The position numbers and the translations under genes were made by a program. This document shows positions 1 to 9,854 of a stretch of 64,000 nucleotides of DNA, one piece after another (the stretch's first letter is position 1; the number at the start of each line of letters is the position of its first letter). Location of the stretch: contig NZ_CP119108.1 of assembly GCF_029094505.1 (NCBI RefSeq), positions 2,108,001-2,172,000 on the forward strand, written 5' to 3'. The notes beneath the pieces were generated by a model. That model worked only from the letters and a program-made list of their open reading frames with translations. It searched no databases and was not told where the DNA came from. The stretch is from Microbacterium horticulturae (GTDB lineage Bacteria; Actinomycetota; Actinomycetes; Actinomycetales; Microbacteriaceae).

Positions 1-1049
<1,049 letters not shown>

Positions 1050-1060
1050 CCCCTCCTCGT

Positions 1061-1125
1061 CACAGAGTGGCCGCGTTCCCCCGCCGATGAGATCGGCGCC
1101 GTGGAATCGCGGCCACTCTGCTGTG
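1061..1125. terminator. Nested inverted repeat between convergent gdhA and mfd
   Basis: The outer arms CACAGAGTGGCCGCG (from 1061) and CGCGGCCACTCTG (1108-1120) are complementary. A second perfect stem, GCCGAT/ATCGGC with a three-base loop, sits in the middle at 1083-1097. There is no clear T tract on either strand. Its place between two convergent gene ends fits a bidirectional transcription stop. Confidence 0.6.
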
Positions 1126-1228
1126 CGGGTGTGGATGCCGCGGCCCGCCGCATCCGGGATTTCAGTGCGCATCTGCTCGCCGTAGGCCGGGTGCCCGCCT
1201 GACGTGCCGCGGCCCGGCAACACGCGGG

Positions 1229-4200
1229 TCAGGATGCCGTCGACTCGGCCTTCTCTGTCACCGGCAACGGCCACAGCTGGTCCAGCAGCTGCCCCACCCA
1301 CGCGATGAGCTCACCGTCGGCGAGACGCTCGCCGTCGGCCGTGGGCAGCGGCACGACGACCGCCTCTCCCCCGGCGACGAGCTTGGCCTTCGGGTAGAGG
1401 CGCTGCAGCCGGACCCGCATCGAGTCGGGCAGGTTCGCGGGCGCGACGCGCAGGTTCGGTCCCATCGCCACCACGTCGGCCAGGCCCGAGCGCGCAGCGC
1501 GGCGGCGCAGACGCGCGACGGCGATCAGGCCCTCCGTCTCGGCCGGCAGCTCGCCGTACCGGTCGCGCAGTTCGTCGATCACGAGGTCGATCGCGTCGTC
1601 GGCGGCCGCCACAGCCGCGGCCGCCGACAGCTTCTGGTACGCCTCCAGGCGCAGCCGCTCGCTGTCGATGTAGGTCTCGGGGATGCGCGCCTGCACCGGC
1701 AATTCGAGCCGCAGCTCGGTGGGCCCCTCGGTCTCATCGCCGCGGAAGGCCGCGACAGCCTCGCCCACCATGCGCAGGTACAGGTCGAAACCCACCCCCG
1801 CGATGTGCCCGGCCTGCTCGGCGCCCAACAGGTTGCCCGCGCCGCGCAGCTCGAGGTCCTTCAGCGCGACCTGCATGCCCGATCCGAGGTCGTTGTTCAC
1901 CGCTATCGTCTCGAGCCGGTCGGCCGCGGTCTCTGACAGAGGCTTCATCTCGTCGTAGAGGAAGTACGCATACGCGCGCTCGCGCCCGCGGCCCACACGG
2001 CCGCGGAGCTGATGCAGCTGCGACAGCCCGTACTTGTCGGCGCGGTCGATGATGATCGTGTTGGCGTTCGAGATGTCCAGGCCGGTCTCGATGATCGTGG
2101 TCGACACCAGCACGTCCGCGCGGCGCTCCCAGAAGTCGTCGACCACCTGCTCCAGCTGGTTCTCACCCATCTGGCCGTGCGCGACAGCGATGCGTGCCTC
2201 GGGGACGAGTTCGGCCAGCTCGGCAGCGACCTTCTGGATCGACTTCACACGGTTGTGAACATAGAAGACCTGCCCCTCGCGGAGGATCTCGCGTCGGATC
2301 GCGGCTGCGACCTGCTTGTCGCTACGCGGCCCGACGTAGGTCAGGATGGGGTGCCGGTCCTCCGGCGGGGTCTGCAGCGTGGACATCTCACGGATGCCGG
2401 TGACCGCCATCTCAAGCGTGCGCGGGATCGGCGTCGCGCTCATGGCGAGGATGTCGACGCCCACCTTGAGCTTCTTCAGCGCGTCCTTGTGCTCCACACC
2501 GAATCGCTGCTCCTCGTCGACGATGAGCAGTCCCAGGTCTTTGAAGATGACCTTCTCGGTCAGGATGCGGTGTGTGCCGATGACCATGTCGATAGTGCCG
2601 TCGGTGAGCCCGGCGAGCGTCTGGCGCGCCTCCTTGTCGGTCTGGAAGCGCGACAGCGGCCGCACCTTGACCGGGAAGCCGGCGAAGCGCTCGGCGAACG
2701 TCTCCAGATGCTGCTTGACCAGCAGCGTCGTGGGCACGAGCATCGCGACCTGCTTGCCGTCCTGAATCGCCTTGAACGCGGCGCGGACGGCGACCTCGGT
2801 CTTGCCGAAGCCCACATCGCCTGACAGCAGCCGGTCCATCGGGATCGGCTTCTCCATGTCGGCTTTGATCTCATCGATCGTCTGCAGCTGGTCGGGCGTC
2901 TCTGCGAACGGGAACGCCTCTTCCAGCTCACGCTGCCACGGCGTGTCAGGACCGAAGGCATGCCCCTTCGACGCCATGCGCGCCGAGTAGAGCTTCACGA
3001 GCTCCACGGCGATGTCGCGCACCGCCTTACGGGCCTTGCCCTTGGCCTGGGCCCAGTCGCTTCCGCCCATCTTCGACAGGCTCGGAGCGTCACCCCCGAC
3101 GTACCGCGAGAGCAGGTCGAGCTGATCGGTGGGCACGTACAGTTTGTCGCCGGGGTGCCCCCGCTTGCTCGGCGCGTATTCGAGCACGAGGTACTCGCGG
3201 GTGCTCTTGACGGGGTTGCGCCCGCCGCTGGACACCTCGCGCTGCGTGAGCTCGACGAACTTGCCGATGCCGTGGGTGGAATGCACGACGTGATCGCCCG
3301 GCTTCAGCTGCAGCGGGTCGACGACATTGCGGCGACGCGAGGCCAGTTTGCGCACGACCCGCGAGTCGGCACCGATCGTGCGTCCGTAGAACTCGTTCTC
3401 GGTGAAGACCGCCAGACGGGCGGTGGATGCCTCGAACCCGCGCTCGAGCGTGGCGACGACCACGTGCACGACACCGGGCTCAGGAATCTCGAGCACCTCG
3501 TCGACCCGGCGTGCCGCGATGCCGCGTTCGGCCAGCACATCGCGCGCCCGGTCTGCCAGCCCCGCACCGGATGCGGCGACGACGACCCGATAGCCGTCAC
3601 CGATCAGCTGAGCGATGCGCCCGGTGGCTCCGTCGATGTTGCCCTGGAACGAGGGCACGGCCTGTCCGTCGACGCGCACGGCATCGGTGGCGACGGCGTC
3701 GGCCTCGACGAGGCCCTCGGCGGCGGCATCCACCGCTCCCGAGTCGAACGCGCTGAGGGTCCACCACACGCCGCCGCGCTCGCGCGTGCGTTCGTGCAAC
3801 TCCGGCAGTGCGAGGAAGTCCCCGGACCCCAGGTCGACGGGCGTCTGCCCACCCGCCGTCGCCGCACTCCACGCCGCCTCGAGGAACTCGCGGTTGGTCT
3901 CGGAGAGGGTCATCGCGCGCGTCACGGCGCGCTCCGGGTCGAGCAGCGCGACAGCGGTGCCGGCGGGCAGATAGTCAACGAGGCTGACGAGCTCGTCGAC
4001 GAGCGCCGGGGTGAGCGACTCCATTCCCTCGGCCGGGATGCCCTCGGCCATCTTCTCGAGCATGCCCTGCAGCCCCGGCGCGGTCGCCGCGAGCCCCCGC
4101 GCGCGCTCGCGCACCTCGGCCGTCAGCAGCAGTTCTCGGCTGGGAAGCAACTCGACCTGGGCCACGTCGCCGGGCAGACTGCGCTGGTCGGCGACTGAGA

Positions 4201-4846
4201 AGGCACGGATCTGATCGACCTCGTCGCCGAAGAACTCGACCCGGAAGGGATGGTCTGCCGTGGGCGGGAACACATCGAGGATGCCGCCGCGCACCGCGAA
4301 CTCGCCACGGCGCGACACCATGTCGACCCGCAGGTACGCGCGCTCGACGAGCTGCGCGCTCACCGCCGACAGGTCGTAGCCGCGCGCACCGGTCGCCAGC
4401 ACGATGGGGGCCGCGTCGTCGAGCCCAGGCGCAAGCGGCTGCAAGGCCGCGCGCACCGACGCGGTGACGACGAGCGGACCGGATGCCGCGGCATCCTGCC
4501 ACTCGCGTGCGCGACGGAGCACGTCCAGTCGCCGGCCGACGGTCTCGGCGCTCGGGCTCAGCCGCTCGTGCGGCAGCGTCTCCCACGCCGGGAAGTGGAG
4601 CACCGTCGCGCCGGGAAGAAGCTCGGTCAGCGCCGGGCCGACAGACTCCGCCCGCCTGCTCGTCGGCGTGATCACCAGCAGGGCAGCGGGGCGTCCGCTC
4701 TCGCGGCGGCGTTCGGTGAGCGCGGCGAGCACCGGCGCATTCAAGCCCTCGACGAGCGAGAGGTCGGTGTCGACGGATGCCGCTGCCAAGGCGTCGCGAA
4801 CGGTCTCAGCCTGCGCGAGGGCGCGCGCGATCCCGGGAACTGTCAC
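1229..4846 (-). CDS. mfd: Transcription-repair coupling factor Mfd
   Basis: Large ATP-dependent translocase (1205 residues) that removes RNA polymerase stalled at DNA lesions and recruits UvrA. Domains in order: UvrB-like N-terminal modules, the RNA polymerase interaction domain (region with KPGDHVVHSTHGIGKF), a RecG-like helicase core with Walker A SGDVGFGKTEVA, the DEEQRFG box and the TTIIETGLDISNANT helicase motif, and a C-terminal TRCF domain. Length is normal for the family. The GTG start is preceded by TAGAAT (4853-4858) only 6 nt away, so the mRNA is probably leaderless. It diverges from the small membrane protein gene at 4904. Confidence 0.97.
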   Translation of the reverse strand: MTVPGIARALAQAETVRDALAAASVDTDLSLVEGLNAPVLAALTERRRESGRPAALLVITPTSRRAESVGPALTELLPGATVLHFPAWETLPHERLSPSAETVGRRLDVLRRAREWQDAAASGPLVVTASVRAALQPLAPGLDDAAPIVLATGARGYDLSAVSAQLVERAYLRVDMVSRRGEFAVRGGILDVFPPTADHPFRVEFFGDEVDQIRAFSVADQRSLPGDVAQVELLPSRELLLTAEVRERARGLAATAPGLQGMLEKMAEGIPAEGMESLTPALVDELVSLVDYLPAGTAVALLDPERAVTRAMTLSETNREFLEAAWSAATAGGQTPVDLGSGDFLALPELHERTRERGGVWWTLSAFDSGAVDAAAEGLVEADAVATDAVRVDGQAVPSFQGNIDGATGRIAQLIGDGYRVVVAASGAGLADRARDVLAERGIAARRVDEVLEIPEPGVVHVVVATLERGFEASTARLAVFTENEFYGRTIGADSRVVRKLASRRRNVVDPLQLKPGDHVVHSTHGIGKFVELTQREVSSGGRNPVKSTREYLVLEYAPSKRGHPGDKLYVPTDQLDLLSRYVGGDAPSLSKMGGSDWAQAKGKARKAVRDIAVELVKLYSARMASKGHAFGPDTPWQRELEEAFPFAETPDQLQTIDEIKADMEKPIPMDRLLSGDVGFGKTEVAVRAAFKAIQDGKQVAMLVPTTLLVKQHLETFAERFAGFPVKVRPLSRFQTDKEARQTLAGLTDGTIDMVIGTHRILTEKVIFKDLGLLIVDEEQRFGVEHKDALKKLKVGVDILAMSATPIPRTLEMAVTGIREMSTLQTPPEDRHPILTYVGPRSDKQVAAAIRREILREGQVFYVHNRVKSIQKVAAELAELVPEARIAVAHGQMGENQLEQVVDDFWERRADVLVSTTIIETGLDISNANTIIIDRADKYGLSQLHQLRGRVGRGRERAYAYFLYDEMKPLSETAADRLETIAVNNDLGSGMQVALKDLELRGAGNLLGAEQAGHIAGVGFDLYLRMVGEAVAAFRGDETEGPTELRLELPVQARIPETYIDSERLRLEAYQKLSAAAAVAAADDAIDLVIDELRDRYGELPAETEGLIAVARLRRRAARSGLADVVAMGPNLRVAPANLPDSMRVRLQRLYPKAKLVAGGEAVVVPLPTADGERLADGELIAWVGQLLDQLWPLPVTEKAESTAS

Positions 4847-4852
4847 CAGAGG

Positions 4853-4896
4853 ATTCTACGGCGCTCCACGGACACTCCGGCTCCGGCCCCTAGGAT
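4853..4896. promoter_or_regulatory. Back-to-back -10 boxes for mfd and the 4904 gene
   Basis: On the minus strand TAGAAT (4858-4853) lies 6 nt before the mfd GTG. On the plus strand TAGGAT (4891-4896) lies 7 nt before the GTG at 4904. With a start point about 6 to 7 nt after each box, both transcripts would begin at the start codon. No convincing -35 boxes are seen. Confidence 0.6.
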
Positions 4897-4903
4897 GAGG
4901 GCC

Positions 4904-5356
4904 GTGAGCTCCGATCTGTTCGCCCCGCTGCCCGAACCGACCGACGACCCCTTCGGCGCCGCGCCCTCCTCGCGCACGCTCGGCCTCGTCGCCCTCATCG
5001 TGGCCGCCGTGGTCGTGCTCGCCGCGTCGATCGGCGCCGCCATCGCCGGTTACCCCCTGGGCGAAGCCGCCGGGCACGCGTTCGCGTCGACGCCGGTGGG
5101 CCAGAGCGTCGACCCGAGCTGGATGTCGACGCTGCAGGGCTGGGTCGCCGTGCTGGAGGTCGCCTTCTGGCTCGGAACGCTGGGCGGCATGTGGGCGCTC
5201 ATCCAGGGCCTCATCGCCATCGCCACGGGCCGGGGGCGTGCCCTGGGCATCGCGGCCGCGGTCATCGCGGTCGCCGGCCCCATCGTGTTCACCGCGGCCG
5301 GCACGATGACGATGCTCGCCGGGTACGCGACGGCCGCAGCCATGCCGGTGGGCTGA
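4904..5356 (+). CDS. Small predicted membrane protein of unknown function
   Basis: About 150 residues. A proline- and aspartate-rich N-terminus is followed by three hydrophobic segments (around residues 27-48, 78-104 and 112-135), the second rich in glycine and tryptophan. No enzymatic motif is recognised. I chose the GTG at 4904 because TAGGAT ends 7 nt upstream, which fits leaderless transcription; an ATG at 4895 would overlap that box. It shares its upstream region with mfd and converges on pth. Confidence 0.65.
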   Translation: MSSDLFAPLPEPTDDPFGAAPSSRTLGLVALIVAAVVVLAASIGAAIAGYPLGEAAGHAFASTPVGQSVDPSWMSTLQGWVAVLEVAFWLGTLGGMWALIQGLIAIATGRGRALGIAAAVIAVAGPIVFTAAGTMTMLAGYATAAAMPVG

Positions 5357-5371
5357 CCCGACCGGATCTCG

Positions 5372-5956
5372 TCACGCGCGCGGCGCGTGGTGCTTCTGCT
5401 GCGCGGCCACGAGGCCCTCGTCGATCAGCTGCTCGACGGCGTCCGCGGCGTCAGACAGCACCATCGCCAGGCCTGCGCGATCGGTCCCCGCGAACGGAGC
5501 CAGCACCCAGTCGGCCGGGTCCTGGCGACCGGGCGGGCGGCCGATCCCCACGCGCACGCGAGAGAACTCCGCGGTCCCGAGCGCCTTGGCGATATCGCGA
5601 ACCCCGTTGTGGCCGCCGTGCCCTCCGCCGATCTTCAGCTTGAGCGAGTCGAAGGGGATGTCGAGCTCGTCGTGGACGACCACCACGTGGGCAGGGTCGA
5701 TGCCGTAGAAGCGCGCGAGAGAAGCGACCGGCCCGCCCGACACGTTCATGAAGCAGTTGAGCTTGGCCAGGACGACCTTGTCTCCGCCAGGCCGCACCCA
5801 TGTCTCGGCGACGCGGGCGCCCGCCTTATGCGTCTTGAAGCGCTCGCCACGACGCGAGGCCAACTCGTCGACGACCATCTGACCGACGTTGTGCCGGGTC
5901 GACTCATACTGCGGCCCGGGATTGCCCAAGCCGACCACCAGCCATGTCTGAGGCAT
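5372..5956 (-). CDS. pth: Peptidyl-tRNA hydrolase
   Basis: Recycles tRNA by cleaving the ester bond of peptidyl-tRNAs released from stalled ribosomes. The N-terminal GLGNPGPQYESTRHN motif carries the catalytic histidine. LNCFMNVSG, VVVVHDELDIP and GGGHGGHNGVRDI form the rest of the substrate-binding site. With the chosen ATG the protein has 194 residues, normal for the family; GGAGGG lies 6 nt upstream, while an ATG two codons earlier abuts it. It follows rplY, a pairing widespread in Actinobacteria and seen as Rv1014c/Rv1015c in M. tuberculosis. Confidence 0.96.
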   Translation of the reverse strand: MPQTWLVVGLGNPGPQYESTRHNVGQMVVDELASRRGERFKTHKAGARVAETWVRPGGDKVVLAKLNCFMNVSGGPVASLARFYGIDPAHVVVVHDELDIPFDSLKLKIGGGHGGHNGVRDIAKALGTAEFSRVRVGIGRPPGRQDPADWVLAPFAGTDRAGLAMVLSDAADAVEQLIDEGLVAAQQKHHAPRA

Positions 5957-5975
5957 CCTCATCCCTCCGGATACG

Positions 5976-6010
5976 CGTCGAGGGGGCACGCAACGCGCAC
6001 CCCCTCGACG
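5976..6010 (-). terminator. Hairpin between rplY and pth
   Basis: CGTCGAGGGGG (5976-5986) pairs perfectly with CCCCCTCGACG (6000-6010) around a 13-nt loop, just after the rplY stop codon. No T tract follows on the minus strand, so it may attenuate read-through into pth or protect the rplY 3' end rather than act as a full terminator. Confidence 0.55.
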
Positions 6011-6020
6011 AAAACGCGGG

Positions 6021-6635
6021 TCACTCCGCAGCGGACTCCTCGGTCGGAGCCTCAGCGGCCTCTTCGTTCTGCTCCGTCGACTCCGTCTCGGCAGCGGCGG
6101 AGGGAACCGAGATCGCGACGATCAGCAGCTCGGGGTCGTCGATGAGCGCGGCACCCTTGGGCAGCTCGATGGCTCCGGCGGTGAGGTGGTCGCCCTCCTC
6201 ACGGCCCGTGACATCCACGAGGACGTGCTCGGGAATGTGGGTGGCCTCGACCTCGAGTCGAAGCGTCTGGGTGTCGAGGTTGACCATCGTGCCGGGGGCC
6301 GACTCGCCCTCGACGACGACGGGCACCTCGACCTCGATCTTCTCGCCCTTCTTCACGACGAGCAGGTCGATGTGCTCGATGATCTGGCGCACCGGGTCAC
6401 GCTGCACATCCTTGACCAGCGCCAGCTGGTTCTTGCCGTTGACGTCGAGCTCGAGGAGGGCGTTGGCGCGACGCACGAGCAGCGACAGCTGGTGACCGGG
6501 CAGCGCGACGTGCACCGGGTCGGTGCCGTGGCCGTAGATGACGGCAGGGATCTTGCCGGCTGCGCGCAGGCGGCGGGCGAAGCCCTTGCCGAAGTTATCA
6601 CGCAGTTCTGCGTGGACCGTGGTGTCCTCAGACAT
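6021..6635 (-). CDS. rplY: 50S ribosomal protein bL25, long (Ctc/TL5) form
   Basis: Ribosomal protein that binds 5S rRNA. The N-terminal 5S-binding domain (about residues 1-95, with GKGFARRLRAAGKIPAVIYG) is followed by the C-terminal TL5/Ctc beta domain and an acidic Ala/Glu-rich tail after about residue 185. The 204 residues match the long form rather than the roughly 94-residue E. coli form. AAGGAG stands ahead of the ATG, and a 19-bp palindrome lies immediately upstream of that ribosome binding site. Confidence 0.96.
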   Translation of the reverse strand: MSEDTTVHAELRDNFGKGFARRLRAAGKIPAVIYGHGTDPVHVALPGHQLSLLVRRANALLELDVNGKNQLALVKDVQRDPVRQIIEHIDLLVVKKGEKIEVEVPVVVEGESAPGTMVNLDTQTLRLEVEATHIPEHVLVDVTGREEGDHLTAGAIELPKGAALIDDPELLIVAISVPSAAAETESTEQNEEAAEAPTEESAAE

Positions 6636-6650
6636 GTGAATCTCCTTGCG

Positions 6651-6669
6651 GGACCTGCGACGCAGGTCC
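6651..6669 (-). promoter_or_regulatory. 19-bp palindrome in the rplY leader
   Basis: GGACCTGCGACGCAGGTCC reads as two perfect 9-base arms around a single central base. It starts 2 bp from the rplY ribosome binding site (CTCCTT on the plus strand). It could be a protein-binding operator or, in the mRNA, a hairpin that controls access to the ribosome binding site. No function is known to me. Confidence 0.5.
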
Positions 6670-6871
6670 GGATGTATTTGGGGGTCGTGTTCAACTCGAA
6701 CGCATGCGCGTGAGGAAAGCCACCAGGGCCTGCTTCACTGCGTCGATCACGGATACCGCCATTCCGCCGAACGGGCGGACGCGGCGTCCCTCGCCGAAGT
6801 TGCATCCCGAGTCTATCAGGCGGACCGGTACGATGAAGACGACGCCCACCGCAACGACCACGGAGGAAACC

Positions 6872-6994
6872 ATGGATGCCCAGCTCGCTTCGGATCTTGT
6901 GCTCGGCTACGTCGGCCTCGTCGTGGTCATCGGCATCGTCGGCATCGTCGCGTCGTTCTGGTACCTCGGCCGCCAGAACTATCGCAAGCACTGA
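6872..6994 (+). CDS. 40-residue single-pass membrane protein
   Basis: The ATG is preceded by GGAGGAAACC, an excellent ribosome binding site. The 40 residues start with a short polar stretch, then one strongly hydrophobic helix (about residues 10-31, rich in Val, Ile and Gly), then a basic tail ending RQNYRKH. This is the layout of small regulatory or complex-stabilising membrane peptides. It precedes gnd in the same direction but gnd has its own signals. No family is recognised. Confidence 0.65.
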   Translation: MDAQLASDLVLGYVGLVVVIGIVGIVASFWYLGRQNYRKH

Positions 6995-7073
6995 TCCGCG
7001 GAGGCCCGCGACGGTCATCGTGCGCTGTCACGCAACAGAGACACACACGGCCGCGCGCCGCTGACGCGCCCAG

Positions 7074-7079
7074 TACTCT
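7074..7079 (+). promoter_or_regulatory. Probable -10 box of gnd
   Basis: TACTCT lies 37 nt before the gnd GTG. The resulting leader of about 30 nt would contain the AAGGAG ribosome binding site. No clear -35 box is seen. Confidence 0.4.
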
Positions 7080-7116
7080 GGGAGGGACCCCGCCCCTCAC
7101 CATCAAGGAGAGCACT

Positions 7117-8565
7117 GTGCCCGCAGCCACTGCCAACATCGGAGTCATCGGACTCGCCGTCATGGGGTCCAACCTGGCCCGCAACCTCGCCTCACGCGAG
7201 GGCAACACTGTGGCCGTCTACAACCGCAGCCGCGCCAAGACCGACGAGCTGCTGGCCGCACACCCCGAGGCCGGCTTCGTCCCCTCGTTCACCTACGAGG
7301 AGTTCGCCGCGTCGCTGAGCGTGCCCCGCACCGCCGTCATCATGGTCAAGGCCGGCGCCGGCACCGATGCGGTCATCGACGAACTGCTGACCGTGTTCGA
7401 GCCGGGCGACATCATCGTCGACGGGGGCAACGCGCTGTTCACCGACACGATCCGCCGCGAGAAGGCCGTCCGCTCCACCGGCATCAACTTCGTGGGCATG
7501 GGCGTCTCTGGTGGCGAGGAGGGCGCGCTTCTCGGCCCGTCACTGATGCCCGGCGGCTCCGACGAGGCGTGGGTCACCCTCGGCCCCATCCTCACATCGA
7601 TCGCCGCGGTCGCCGAAGGCGAGCCGTGCGTCACGCACGTCGGCCACGACGGGGCTGGCCACTTCGTCAAGATGGTGCACAACGGCATCGAGTACGCCGA
7701 CATGCAGCTGATCGCCGAGGCGTACGACCTCATCCGCCGCGGTACCGGCAAGACGCCCGCCGAGATCGCCGATGTGTTCGCGCAGTGGAACGACGGCGAG
7801 CTGGATTCGTACCTCATCGAGATCACGGCGGAGGTGCTGCGGCAGCAGGATGCCGCGACCGGCACGCCGCTCGTCGACGTCATCGTCGACCAGGCCGGCG
7901 CCAAGGGCACCGGCGGCTGGACGGTGCAGACCGCCATCGACCTGGGCGTGCCGGTGTCCGGCATCGCCGAAGCCGTCTTCGCGCGGTCGTTGTCGAGCCA
8001 CCCGGAGCAGCGCGCCGTGGCCTCCGATCTGCCCGGCCCCGCTGACGAGCTGCAGGTCGACGGCGTCGACGCGTTCATCGAGGACGTGCGCCTGGCGCTG
8101 TTCGCCTCGAAGATCGTCGCGTACTCACAGGGCTTCGACGAGATCCGTGCGGGCGCGGCCCAGTACGGGTGGAGCATCGACCTCGGCGCAGTGGCCAAGA
8201 TCTGGCGCGGCGGCTGCATCATCCGCGCGCAGTTCCTCAACCGCATCTCCGATGCCTACGCCGAGCAGCCCGATCTGCAGGTGCTTCTGACCGCACCGTA
8301 CTTCGTGTCCGCTCTCGAACGCGCGCAGGATGCCTGGCGCCGCATCGTCGCAACGGCCGCGGCCGCCGGCATCCCCTCCCCGGCGTTCTCCTCGTCGCTG
8401 GCCTACTACGACGGCCTGCGCGCGGACCGCCTGCCCGCGGCCCTCATCCAGGGTCAGCGCGACTTCTTCGGCGCGCACACGTACCGTCGCATCGACCGCG
8501 AGGGCACTTTCCACACGCTGTGGTCGGGCGACCGCTCCGAGGTCGCTGCGGAGGACACGCACTGA
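7117..8565 (+). CDS. gnd: 6-phosphogluconate dehydrogenase (NADP-linked, decarboxylating)
   Basis: Third step of the oxidative pentose phosphate pathway: 6-phosphogluconate to ribulose 5-phosphate, CO2 and NADPH. The Rossmann motif GLAVMGSNLARN is at the N-terminus. The substrate signature IIVDGGNALFTDT, GMGVSGGEEGALLGPSLMPGG, the catalytic lysine in GHFVKMVHNGIEY and the GGCIIRAQFL region follow in the all-helical domain. The GTG start follows AAGGAG and is 482 residues from the stop, normal for the long dimeric class. The stop is followed closely by the VanZ-like gene. Confidence 0.97.
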   Translation: MPAATANIGVIGLAVMGSNLARNLASREGNTVAVYNRSRAKTDELLAAHPEAGFVPSFTYEEFAASLSVPRTAVIMVKAGAGTDAVIDELLTVFEPGDIIVDGGNALFTDTIRREKAVRSTGINFVGMGVSGGEEGALLGPSLMPGGSDEAWVTLGPILTSIAAVAEGEPCVTHVGHDGAGHFVKMVHNGIEYADMQLIAEAYDLIRRGTGKTPAEIADVFAQWNDGELDSYLIEITAEVLRQQDAATGTPLVDVIVDQAGAKGTGGWTVQTAIDLGVPVSGIAEAVFARSLSSHPEQRAVASDLPGPADELQVDGVDAFIEDVRLALFASKIVAYSQGFDEIRAGAAQYGWSIDLGAVAKIWRGGCIIRAQFLNRISDAYAEQPDLQVLLTAPYFVSALERAQDAWRRIVATAAAAGIPSPAFSSSLAYYDGLRADRLPAALIQGQRDFFGAHTYRRIDREGTFHTLWSGDRSEVAAEDTH

Positions 8566-8588
8566 GCGCCACACGGGCGACGGCGGCG

Positions 8589-9026
8589 ATGCGCGTCCAG
8601 CGCACCGCCGCCCGGCTCGTGCTCACCGCCCTCACGCTCGGATATCTCTGGGCGGTCGGGTGGATGACGCTGCGCGCACAGCCCTACGGCTCGGCCATCG
8701 CCACCGGCCTCGACCGACTGCTCCAATGGTTCGCCGAGCACTCGTCGACGGCGTGGATCACCTTCGATCGCGTCGAGTTCGGCGCGAACGTGGCGATGTT
8801 CGTCCCGCTGGGCATTCTCGCCGTGCTGTGGTTCGGTGTGCGCGGCTGGTGGACCGCCCCCGTGATCGGCGCTGTGGTCAGCACGGCCATCGAAGGCTCG
8901 CAGGCGATCCTGCTGAGTTCCCGGGTCGCGGACGTGCGCGACATCGTCGCCAACACGCTGGGAGCTGTGATCGGGATGCTGCTGATGCTGCTGTTGGCGT
9001 TCCTGCTCGCTCCGCGCAGATCCTGA
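8589..9026 (+). CDS. VanZ-like membrane protein
   Basis: About 145 residues with four predicted membrane helices. It carries VanZ-family landmarks: an asparagine before the second helix (EFGANVAMFVPLG), then IEGSQAILLSSRVADVRDIVANTLGAVIG. VanZ gives low-level teicoplanin resistance in enterococci, but most relatives have unknown roles. The ATG at 8589 is the only conventional start but has a weak ribosome binding site; a CTG overlapping the gnd stop (8562) has GGAG well placed upstream and would add nine residues. Confidence 0.75.
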   Translation: MRVQRTAARLVLTALTLGYLWAVGWMTLRAQPYGSAIATGLDRLLQWFAEHSSTAWITFDRVEFGANVAMFVPLGILAVLWFGVRGWWTAPVIGAVVSTAIEGSQAILLSSRVADVRDIVANTLGAVIGMLLMLLLAFLLAPRRS

Positions 9027-9119
9027 CGCAACGATCCTCCCTATCCGGGTACCGCGATTCACAGGAACGGCATAGTGTTTGCCATAGGTCCCTCACAGTC
9101 CGCCCAGGAGAATCGAGTC

Positions 9120-9854
9120 ATGACCATGACAGCTTCGGGAACCTCGCTCCAGCGCGCCGACGGCTCTGCCCCGCGCATCCTCGTCGTCGATGATGAGCAG
9201 ATGCTCACCGACCTGCTGTCGATGGCGCTGCGCATGGAGGGCTGGGACGTGCAGACGGCGGCCTCGGGGTTCGAAGCGCTGCAGGCGGCGCGCGACTTCG
9301 CGCCCGACGCCATGGTGCTCGACATCATGATGCCCGATCTCGATGGCATGAGCGTCCTGCAGCGTCTGCGGCACAGCGGCAACAACGTGCCGGTGCTGTT
9401 CCTCACCGCGAAGGACGCCGTCGGCGACCGCGTGGCCGGCTTGACGGCGGGCGGCGACGACTACGTCACCAAGCCGTTCAGCCTCGAAGAAGTCGTCGCG
9501 CGGCTGCGGGGACTCATGCGCCGTGCCGGCACCGCGCAGTCGGCCGAGGCCGAGCCCATCCTGCGCGTGGGTGATCTGTCGCTGAACGAAGACAGCCACG
9601 AGGTCGAGCGTTCCGGGCGCGAGATCGAGCTGACCGCCACCGAATTCGAGCTGTTGCGTTACCTCATGCGCAACCAGCGCCGCGTGGTCTCGAAGGCACA
9701 GATCCTCGACAGGGTCTGGAACTACGACTTCGGCGGCCGCTCCAGCGTCGTCGAACTCTACATCTCGTACCTTCGGAAGAAGATCGACCAGGGATACGAG
9801 CCGCTGATCCACACCGTGCGCGGCGTGGGTTACATGATCAAAGCCCCGCAGTGA
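9120..9854 (+). CDS. OmpR/PhoB-type response regulator
   Basis: DNA-binding output half of a two-component system, 244 residues. The receiver domain (about residues 18-132) has the acidic DDE pocket, the phospho-acceptor aspartate near residue 68 in VLDIMMPD and the conserved lysine in VTKPF. The C-terminal winged helix (about residues 145-243) contains ELTATEFELLRYLMRN and ends in HTVRGVGYMI. AGGAG precedes the ATG; an upstream in-frame start lacks one. The stop overlaps the kinase start in GTGA, so the pair is translationally coupled. Confidence 0.95.
   Translation: MTMTASGTSLQRADGSAPRILVVDDEQMLTDLLSMALRMEGWDVQTAASGFEALQAARDFAPDAMVLDIMMPDLDGMSVLQRLRHSGNNVPVLFLTAKDAVGDRVAGLTAGGDDYVTKPFSLEEVVARLRGLMRRAGTAQSAEAEPILRVGDLSLNEDSHEVERSGREIELTATEFELLRYLMRNQRRVVSKAQILDRVWNYDFGGRSSVVELYISYLRKKIDQGYEPLIHTVRGVGYMIKAPQ

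Noticed and set aside
1126..1228. A gene in the interval after the gdhA/mfd hairpin
   Set aside because: No start with a ribosome site and no recognisable frame; GC-rich filler before the mfd stop.
6691..6873. A 60-codon open frame on the minus strand upstream of rplY
   Set aside because: Hydrophobic N-terminal part but no ribosome site or family match, and it is antisense to the start of the 40-residue gene.
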